A stretch of 19,041 bases of DNA from JAVJPJ01 sp040217295. GTDB taxonomy: Bacteria; Pseudomonadota; Alphaproteobacteria; Rhodobacterales; Rhodobacteraceae. Position numbers and translations under genes: made by a program. Below, one piece after another: positions 14,122 to 19,041 of this stretch; position 1 is the first letter of the stretch; every line of letters begins with the position of its first letter. The stretch is taken from the NCBI GenBank assembly GCA_964460185.1, contig CAYWTM010000064.1:1-19041 (forward strand), in the 5' to 3' direction. The notes beneath the pieces are model-generated. The model worked only from the letters and a program-made list of their open reading frames with translations. It was not told where the DNA came from and searched no databases.

Positions 14122-14150
14122 CGCTTACGCTGAGCGCGCCTGCCGATCAA
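14122..14150 (-). promoter_or_regulatory. Candidate rnpB promoter
   Basis: On the minus strand TTGATC (14145-14150) lies 17 bases before a weak -10-like TAAGCG (14122-14127), which ends a few bases ahead of the inferred 5' end of rnpB. The -35 box overlaps the stop codon of the amidase gene (14147-14149). The position is right but the -10 match is poor, so this is tentative. Confidence 0.3.
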
Positions 14151-14797
14151 GCCCCGAAGCGCAGGGCCAGGTCCGCCACAAGCGCGCAATCGCGGCTGTC
14201 GAGGCGGCCTGAGGCTCCTGGTCGGAACCGAAGCCGCACGGTTTCGAGCAAAAGCACGTCATCCACATCGGGAAACCCGAACGCCAGGGCGTCCGCGCGG
14301 AAGCGGGCCTCGTCAACCGCGATGTCCCCTGCCGCGGGCCACACCGCAAGCCCTTGCCGGGCGAGGCGTTGCCAGTCAAAGCGCGGGCCGGGGTCGATCT
14401 TGCGGCCCGGTGCCATGCAGGAGTGACCGATCACGGATTGGGGGGGGATGCCCCATCGTGACATGATGCCTGGCAACAGACCCTCGAGCGCATCCATCAA
14501 TCGCGCCGAAAAGGGTGAAAATCCGTCATTGTCCAACTCGATCCCGATGGACCGCGAATTGACATCCCCGCGCCCCTTCCACGATCCCGCTCCGGCGTGC
14601 CAGGCGCGCATCTCTTCCTCCACCAGCGCTGATACGGTGCCGTCGCGTCCTATCAGGTAGTGCGCGGACACCTCCCGCGCGGGGTCGCAAAGTGCGCGTT
14701 TGGCGGCTGCGCAATCGGCCATGGCCGTGTAGTGCACAACAACCAGTTCGGGCCGCAACCCGTCGCGCCGTGGCCCGAAATTGGGCGACAGGTTCAA
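14147..14797 (-). CDS. N-acetylmuramoyl-L-alanine amidase, AmpD-like (Amidase_2)
   Basis: This 216-residue zinc amidase domain has VVVHYTAM with ligand H22, SAHYLIGRDGTV, WHAG, IGIELDN (84-90), and GHSCMAPGRKIDPGPRFDW with H125 and D135 as the other expected zinc ligands. It cleaves the bond between N-acetylmuramic acid and L-alanine in peptidoglycan or in anhydro-muropeptides. No signal peptide is visible, so a cytoplasmic AmpD-type recycling role is favoured. The usual GHSD is GHSC here. The start must be upstream of H22; the only suitable codon is TTG at 14797, overlapping the stop of the preceding gene as TTGA. This implies translational coupling with the lipoprotein gene. Confidence 0.88.
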   Translation of the reverse strand: MNLSPNFGPRRDGLRPELVVVHYTAMADCAAAKRALCDPAREVSAHYLIGRDGTVSALVEEEMRAWHAGAGSWKGRGDVNSRSIGIELDNDGFSPFSARLMDALEGLLPGIMSRWGIPPQSVIGHSCMAPGRKIDPGPRFDWQRLARQGLAVWPAAGDIAVDEARFRADALAFGFPDVDDVLLLETVRLRFRPGASGRLDSRDCALVADLALRFGA

Positions 14798-15594
14798 TTC
14801 CGCGCAACCGCAGCAGCGGCGCGATAGACCGAGGGGTTCCAGGCGCAGGCATAGCCGTCCCCGTCGGGATCCAGCCCGCGCCGGTCGCGTCCGGGCCCCC
14901 CGTTTTCAAGGAACCATTCCTGTGCCCTGTCGGCGGACCGGAAGGCGATGCAGTTGCCGTGATGACGGGCCTGACTGATCGGGCGTCGCGGGTGTTGCCT
15001 GTCGCCCACGGGGTGAGTGGTCGACAGCGCGTAGTCGATGATACCGGGCCCCGGGGTCGCTGGTCGATCGGGCACCGCAACCGGCTGCACGACAACAGGT
15101 TCGGCCTGCATCCTGGCCAGTCGGCCGGCGTCGCTTGTGATGGTGTCCCGCACGGACTCGGCCTGGACATCCTGTTCGCCGGGCATCGCGGGGGGTGGTG
15201 ATGCGGCGGGTGCCGGCAGGCGCGCGCTGGTCAGCGTCACGGGCCCCGTTTGGCCTGTCGGGGAGGCCTCGGCCCGCGCGATGGCCGTTGCCGCCATGGC
15301 GGTCAGGTCGGGTGCGGTCGTTGCGGGCGGGCCCGAGGGCGCCGGGAGTGTCGCGGCTGTGGCTTCGACCCGGGCCGGGGGCACCGGCCGGGACGCACTG
15401 GCCATCAGAGGCGTATTCGGGGCTGTCACGGTCGTCACAGGGCGCGAGTGCAAGGTCGTGCGCCGCGCCTCGTAGGCCGCGTAGTCCTGAAATCCGACGC
15501 CTTGGGCCACGTCATTGGGAACTGGTGCGCTGCAGGCCGCAATCCCGAGGGTCGCGGCCAGAAGCGCGGGAATTGCCACCCGCGATACTGTCAT
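14794..15594 (-). CDS. Putative lipoprotein with C-terminal excalibur calcium-binding domain
   Basis: This 266-residue protein begins with a lipoprotein signal peptide (MTVSRVAIPALLAATLGIAA, lipobox IAAC, lipidated Cys21). Then come VGFQDYAAYEARR and a long Pro/Ala/Thr-rich region (about 50-205). The C-terminal module runs from C214 to C250 (GNCIAFRSADRAQEWFLENG, LDPDGDGYACAWNP). The DxDGDGxxC ending is that of the excalibur domain, which is thought to bind calcium. The protein is probably anchored in the envelope. The ATG at 15594 was chosen over one at 15639 because it starts the signal peptide and has GAGG before it. It is coupled to the amidase gene by a four-base overlap, suggesting a shared cell-wall role. 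Confidence 0.8.
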   Translation of the reverse strand: MTVSRVAIPALLAATLGIAACSAPVPNDVAQGVGFQDYAAYEARRTTLHSRPVTTVTAPNTPLMASASRPVPPARVEATAATLPAPSGPPATTAPDLTAMAATAIARAEASPTGQTGPVTLTSARLPAPAASPPPAMPGEQDVQAESVRDTITSDAGRLARMQAEPVVVQPVAVPDRPATPGPGIIDYALSTTHPVGDRQHPRRPISQARHHGNCIAFRSADRAQEWFLENGGPGRDRRGLDPDGDGYACAWNPSVYRAAAAVARN

Positions 15595-15705
15595 CACTGC
15601 TGCCTCTGCTCGTTTCGTGACGCTATCGCGCTGCGCCATGGAAATGCGATCCGTGCGTTTCCGAAATGGCTTGGACCCGTGCGCCTTTTTCTTACAGAGA
15701 TCCTT

Positions 15706-17190
15706 TTACCACCATTTGGCGGGTTTCGCTACAAATCCGGCAGAACGCTCAAGGGCGCAGCCCACATTCAACAAGGCACCCTCTTCCCAGGGCTTGCCGA
15801 TCAGTTGCAGGCCGAGGGGCAGGCCGCGGGCGTCGAGGCCGGTGGGCACGGCCAGGCCGGGCAATCCGGCGAGGTTCACCGTTACGGTGAACACATCGTT
15901 GAGATACATCTCGACCGGGTCCGATACCTCTTTGCCCAGTTCGAATGCGGCGGACGGCGTGGCCGGCGTCAGGATTGCATCTATGCCCTGGTTGAAGGCA
16001 TCTTCGAAGTCGCGCTTGATCAGCGCCCGCACCTTTCGGGCGCGGTTGTAATAGGCGTCATAGAACCCGGCCGACAGAACATAGGTTCCGATCATCACCC
16101 GGCGCTTGACCTCGTCGCCAAAGCCTTCGGCGCGGGTTTTCTCATACATCTCGGTGATGCCGTCGCCCTGGGCCAGCTTGGCGCGGTAGCCGAACCGCAC
16201 GCCATCATAGCGCGCCAGGTTCGAAGAGGCTTCGGCGGGGGCGATCACGTAATAGGCGGGCAGGGCGTATTTCGTATGGGGCAGGCTGATGTCGCGGATC
16301 ACGGCGCCCGCGTCTTCCAGCATCTTGCGGCCTTCGGCCCAAAGCGTCTCGATCGCGTCGGGCATGCCGTCCATGCGGTATTCCTTGGGGATGCCGATGA
16401 CTTGGCCGCGAATGTCGCCTGTCAGCATCGCTTCGAAATCCGGGACGGCCAGGTCGGCCGAGGTCGAATCCTTCGCGTCATGGCCCATCATCGCACGACC
16501 CATGATGGCCGCGTCGCGCACTGTCTTGGTCATCGGGCCGGCCTGGTCGAGGGACGACGCGAACGCCACGATGCCCCAGCGCGAGCAGCGGCCGTAGGTC
16601 GGTTTCAATCCCACGATGCCGGTGAAGGCGGCGGGCTGGCGGATCGATCCACCGGTATCGGTGCCGGTGGCCGCAAGGCACAGATCGGCGGCTACGGCCG
16701 AGGCCGAACCGCCCGAGGATCCGCCGGGCGTCAGCCCCGCATTCGATCCTTCGACCTTCCACGGATTGACCGCGTTGCCATAGACAGACGTTTCATTGGA
16801 AGAGCCCATGGCGAATTCATCCATGTTGAGTTTGCCCAACATGACCGCGCCCGCGTCGCGCAGTTGACCCGACACGGTGGATTCGTATTCCGGCTTGAAC
16901 CCTTCGAGGATTTTCGAGGCCGCCTGACTGGCGACACCTTCGGTGCAGAACAGATCCTTGATACCGACAGGAATGCCGCACATATCGGGCGCGTCGCCGG
17001 CCTTGATGCGCAAATCGGCAGCCGCGGCGCGGTCCATCGCGATCTCGGGCGTCTTGTGCACGAAAGCCCCCAACGCGTCGGCCGCGTCAATCGCCTTGAG
17101 GCAGGCATCGGTCAACTCGACCGACGTCACCTCGCCCTTGCGCAGGGCCTCGCGGGCATCGGCAATGGTCAGTTTGGTCAGATCGCTCAT
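15706..17190 (-). CDS. gatA: Aspartyl/glutamyl-tRNA amidotransferase subunit A
   Basis: This 494-residue amidase-signature enzyme has catalytic K78 in GIPVGIKDLF, S158 in LTPGGSSGGSASAV and nucleophile S182 in TGTDTGGSIRQPA. These have the same 24-residue spacing between the two serines as in GatA. LDQAGPMTKTVRDAAIM and the C-terminal GLPGLAVPTGLDARGLPLGLQLIG also fit. GatA releases ammonia from glutamine for GatB, which converts Glu-tRNA(Gln) or Asp-tRNA(Asn) to the amide. The ATG at 17190 overlaps the gatC stop by one base (TGATG), so the two are coupled; a GTG one codon earlier is possible. gatB is not in the window. Confidence 0.95.
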   Translation of the reverse strand: MSDLTKLTIADAREALRKGEVTSVELTDACLKAIDAADALGAFVHKTPEIAMDRAAAADLRIKAGDAPDMCGIPVGIKDLFCTEGVASQAASKILEGFKPEYESTVSGQLRDAGAVMLGKLNMDEFAMGSSNETSVYGNAVNPWKVEGSNAGLTPGGSSGGSASAVAADLCLAATGTDTGGSIRQPAAFTGIVGLKPTYGRCSRWGIVAFASSLDQAGPMTKTVRDAAIMGRAMMGHDAKDSTSADLAVPDFEAMLTGDIRGQVIGIPKEYRMDGMPDAIETLWAEGRKMLEDAGAVIRDISLPHTKYALPAYYVIAPAEASSNLARYDGVRFGYRAKLAQGDGITEMYEKTRAEGFGDEVKRRVMIGTYVLSAGFYDAYYNRARKVRALIKRDFEDAFNQGIDAILTPATPSAAFELGKEVSDPVEMYLNDVFTVTVNLAGLPGLAVPTGLDARGLPLGLQLIGKPWEEGALLNVGCALERSAGFVAKPAKWW

Positions 17191-17477
17191 CACTCAACCA
17201 CCTTCGGTACGGCAAAGAACCCTTCGCGCGCATCGGGCGCGTTCGACAGGATCTTGGCCTGTTGGTCGCCATCGGTCACCACATCTTCGCGCCGTTTCAG
17301 GCGCATCGGCGTGACCGAGGTCATTGGTTCGACATCGTCCACATCGAGTTCCTGCAATTGCTCGATGAAGCCAAGAATGGCGTTGAACTCATCGGCGAGC
17401 GCGGGCAGATCCGCGTCTTCCACCTTGATGCGGGCAAGCTTGGCCACCTTCGCGGCGGTGGCGCGGTCGATCGACAT
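17190..17477 (-). CDS. gatC: Aspartyl/glutamyl-tRNA amidotransferase subunit C
   Basis: This 95-residue protein begins MSIDRATAAKVAKLARIKV, followed by LADEFNAILGFIEQLQELDVDDVEPM and a C-terminal REDVVTDGD...ILSNAPDAREGFFAVPKVVE. This is the standard GatC pattern and length. GatC wraps around GatA and stabilises the GatCAB complex. AGGAGG (plus-strand CCTCCT, 17486-17491) lies 8 bases before the ATG, a strong ribosome site. The stop overlaps the gatA start by one base. Confidence 0.95.
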   Translation of the reverse strand: MSIDRATAAKVAKLARIKVEDADLPALADEFNAILGFIEQLQELDVDDVEPMTSVTPMRLKRREDVVTDGDQQAKILSNAPDAREGFFAVPKVVE

Positions 17478-17648
17478 GGGGGCAGCCTCCTGATGGCGTG
17501 TCGGCTCGCGGTTTAGCGACGCGGCGCGGGGGCTGCAAGCATCCTTGGCCCTGCGATCGCCTCAGGGGCCGGTTTCATCAGGGACGCCTTTGCCAATCTG
17601 TCCGGTCATGCCTAAGCTGACGCAGCTCATTGTGTGGGAGAACGACAG

Positions 17649-18341
17649 ATGCAGTACACTTGGTTGGGACATTCGGGCATCAGGCTTGATATCGGCGGTC
17701 AGGTTCTGCTGATAGATCCGTGGATCTCGGGCAATCCCATGTTCCCTGCCGATCAGCGCGATGCGCTGCTGGCGGGGGCGACGGCGATCTTGTTGACCCA
17801 CGGTCACGGGGATCATGCGACCGACACCGTGCCCCTCAGCCGGGAACTGGGCGTGCCGATCTATGGCATCTACGACCTGATGAGCCATTGGGCCGAGACC
17901 GAAGGGGTGCAGACGGTGGGCTTCAACAAGGGCGGTACGGTCTTGATCGGCGATGTCGCCGTGACGATGGTCAACGCGGTGCATTCCTCGTCCATCGGCG
18001 GGCCCTCAGGGCCTGTCTATGCCGGGACCGAGGCGGGGTTCATGATCGCCGGAGAGGGGCGCACGATCTATGTTTCCGGCGATACGGACGTGATGGCGGA
18101 CATGGGCGTGCTGAATGATCTGCACCAGCCCGAGATCGGTATCCTGTGCGCAGGCGGACATTTCACCATGGACATGAAGCGCGCGGCCTATGCGGCATCC
18201 AGGCTATTCCGGTTCAAGACCGTGATCCCGGTGCACTACAAGACCTTTCCCCTGCTGGAACAATCCGCCGACGCCCTGATCGCGGCCCTGCCGGATGCGC
18301 AGGTCCTGACGCCCGAAGTGGGCGACAAGATCGACCTGTGA
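17649..18341 (+). CDS. UPF0173-type metal-dependent hydrolase (metallo-beta-lactamase fold)
   Basis: This 230-residue protein begins MQYTWLGHSGIRL, then has LIDPWISGNP, the metal site THGHGDHATD (H51, H53, D55, H56), NAVHSS (H112), SGDTD (D145) and PVHYKTFP (H196). The length and motif order are those of the UPF0173 family, cytoplasmic hydrolases of unknown substrate. Start at the ATG at 17649: an in-frame GTG at 17634 would add five residues, but its sequence (GGGAGA) looks like the ribosome site of the ATG. The gene is divergent from gatC with 171 bases between; no clear promoter is seen there. A double palindrome follows the stop. Confidence 0.9.
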   Translation: MQYTWLGHSGIRLDIGGQVLLIDPWISGNPMFPADQRDALLAGATAILLTHGHGDHATDTVPLSRELGVPIYGIYDLMSHWAETEGVQTVGFNKGGTVLIGDVAVTMVNAVHSSSIGGPSGPVYAGTEAGFMIAGEGRTIYVSGDTDVMADMGVLNDLHQPEIGILCAGGHFTMDMKRAAYAASRLFRFKTVIPVHYKTFPLLEQSADALIAALPDAQVLTPEVGDKIDL

Positions 18342-18346
18342 CAGCG

Positions 18347-18389
18347 TCAGGGTCTTGCAAGACCCTGATGAAATCCTTGCAAGGATTTC
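18347..18389. repeat. Double TTGCAA-centred palindrome, copy 2
   Basis: A perfect 22-base palindrome (18347-18368, arm TCAGGGTCTTG) and a perfect 20-base palindrome (18370-18389, arm GAAATCCTTG) are separated by one base. Centres are 22 bases apart, as in copy 1 at 3946-3989, and the second unit shares ATCCTTGCAAGGAT with it. The element starts 6 bases after the hydrolase stop and lies between convergent genes, where a bidirectional terminator would be useful. Confidence 0.8.
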
Positions 18390-18402
18390 GCGCCGGGCCG
18401 GA

Positions 18403-18909
18403 TTACAGTTCGCGCACCATTTCCACGGCGGGAAAGGTGATGCCGGGGCGCAGGACGATCTCGATCTCGCCCCGCGTGCGGAACCCCATCTTGGTGTAGA
18501 ATGGCACCGCCGTGCGCGTGCTTTGACAGACCATGCGCTGGACGCCCCCGGCCAGTGCTTCGGCCAGGCAGCGGGTCATGATCGCCGCTGCCAGCCCACG
18601 CCGGGTCATTGCCGGATGGGTGACCACGTGGCGGACATGGCCCACCTCGGGCAGGCCGACGCCTCCCTGGGGCGCGCCATGGGTCCAGCCGCCGGCGGCC
18701 AGTGCGCGGCCCTCGCCGTCTTCGGCCATGTAATAGGTGCCTGACCGCAGCAGGTCCGGGCGCGCCCGCGAGATCAGCGGCAGCGCGGTCACCAGGACCG
18801 AAGGCGGGTAGTCCGGTTTCAGCAGGACCGGGTAGCTGGCTGCCAGCAAGGCATCGACGGCCACAAGATCGCGCTGCGAGGTGGGCCTTATGGTGATCTG
18901 GTCTTCCAT
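18403..18909 (-). CDS. GNAT-family N-acetyltransferase
   Basis: This 168-residue protein begins ITIRPTSQRDLVAVDALL, followed by the acetyl-CoA-binding region VRHVVTHPAMTRRGLAAAIM (92-111, with the R-R-G-L-A pyrophosphate loop) and VPFYTKMGFRTRGE (135-148). These correspond to motifs A and B of GNAT enzymes. The acceptor substrate cannot be predicted. AGGAGA lies about 8 bases before the ATG at 18909 and supports this start. It is convergent with the UPF0173 gene and lies downstream of rpmG, with a terminator between them, so it is probably transcribed on its own. Confidence 0.88.
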   Translation of the reverse strand: MEDQITIRPTSQRDLVAVDALLAASYPVLLKPDYPPSVLVTALPLISRARPDLLRSGTYYMAEDGEGRALAAGGWTHGAPQGGVGLPEVGHVRHVVTHPAMTRRGLAAAIMTRCLAEALAGGVQRMVCQSTRTAVPFYTKMGFRTRGEIEIVLRPGITFPAVEMVREL

Positions 18910-18956
18910 ATCCCCGGTCTCCTGTTTCGGGCCCTTTGGGGCCTTGGGGACGACAT

Positions 18957-18992
18957 GAAAAAAGGCCGCGCTGGTTTCCCGGCGCGGCCTTT
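18957..18992 (-). terminator. Rho-independent terminator of rpmG
   Basis: AAAGGCCGCGC (18961-18971) pairs perfectly with GCGCGGCCTTT (18982-18992). On the minus strand the stem is followed by a run of T (A-run at 18958-18963 on the plus strand). It lies 22 bases after the rpmG stop codon, in the right orientation. Confidence 0.9.
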
Positions 18993-19014
18993 GCAGTCTG
19001 AATGTGGATGGCGA

Positions 19015-19041
19015 TTACTTGATCTTGCCTTCCTTGTATTC
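19015..19041 (-). CDS. rpmG: 50S ribosomal protein L33, last codons (runs off the right edge)
   Basis: The last eight codons before the TAA at 19015-19017 on the minus strand encode EYKEGKIK. This is the characteristic C-terminus of alphaproteobacterial L33 (…EYKEGKIK). It is followed by a strong terminator. The identification rests on eight residues, so it is probable rather than certain; the rest of the gene lies to the right of the window. Confidence 0.8.
   Translation of the reverse strand, partial: EYKEGKIK

Noticed and set aside
13723..14426. Plus- and minus-strand open frames across 13723-14426
   Set aside because: They overlap the RNase P RNA, whose conserved cores and P1 pairing explain the sequence, or the 3' end of the amidase gene.
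15250..17493. A 747-codon open frame on the plus strand
   Set aside because: It lies opposite gatC, gatA and the lipoprotein gene, which have clear family motifs. Long antisense frames are expected in high-G+C coding DNA; the product has no recognisable domain.

Overview
The window reads as chromosomal DNA of an alphaproteobacterium of the Rhodobacterales (Roseobacter/Rhodobacter type). Signs of this are the high G+C, a Hint-domain protein of the kind common in that order, a tatA-tatB-tatC cluster followed by a DUF815 ATPase, a class A RNase P RNA with alphaproteobacterial core sequences, and recurring intergenic palindromes. No tRNA, insertion sequence, prophage, CRISPR array or secretion/defence island was recognised. 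Almost everything is housekeeping or ordinary accessory metabolism, so I do not claim a new biological system. The most unusual signals lie in non-coding DNA.

Left part (1-3990): the 5' end of prfC (release factor 3) runs off the left edge. Then come a small SnoaL/NTF2-like protein, a convergent Hint-domain protein, and a divergent pair of genes one base apart: an SDR-family protein with a degenerate catalytic site, and an AlkC-type DNA glycosylase. The alkC stop is followed by two abutting perfect palindromes.

Middle part (4065-12068): a solitary iron/polyamine-type ABC ATPase comes first. It is followed by tatA-tatB-tatC and a DUF815 AAA-like ATPase, which look like one transcription unit with an intercistronic hairpin after tatA. 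A convergent AlkB-type membrane monooxygenase follows. Divergent from it are ftsY, a DMT-family transporter and a YciB/septation protein A homologue.

Right part (12010-19041): an RluB-type pseudouridine synthase overlaps the end of yciB tail to tail and is divergent from tadA. A 378-base gene-free stretch follows, holding an inverted pair of REP-like elements and a terminator, and then rnpB on the minus strand. Beyond are an AmpD-like amidase (TTG start) coupled to an excalibur-domain lipoprotein, gatC-gatA (two of three subunits of the tRNA amidotransferase; gatB is absent here), a UPF0173 metallo-hydrolase, a GNAT acetyltransferase and, at the right edge, the last codons of rpmG (L33) with a strong terminator. 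A second copy of the double TTGCAA palindrome separates the hydrolase from the acetyltransferase.

Together the genes cover translation and RNA maturation (prfC, rluB, tadA, rnpB, gatCA, rpmG), protein targeting (ftsY, tatABC), envelope functions (yciB, amidase, lipoprotein), DNA alkylation repair and oxidative hydrocarbon chemistry.
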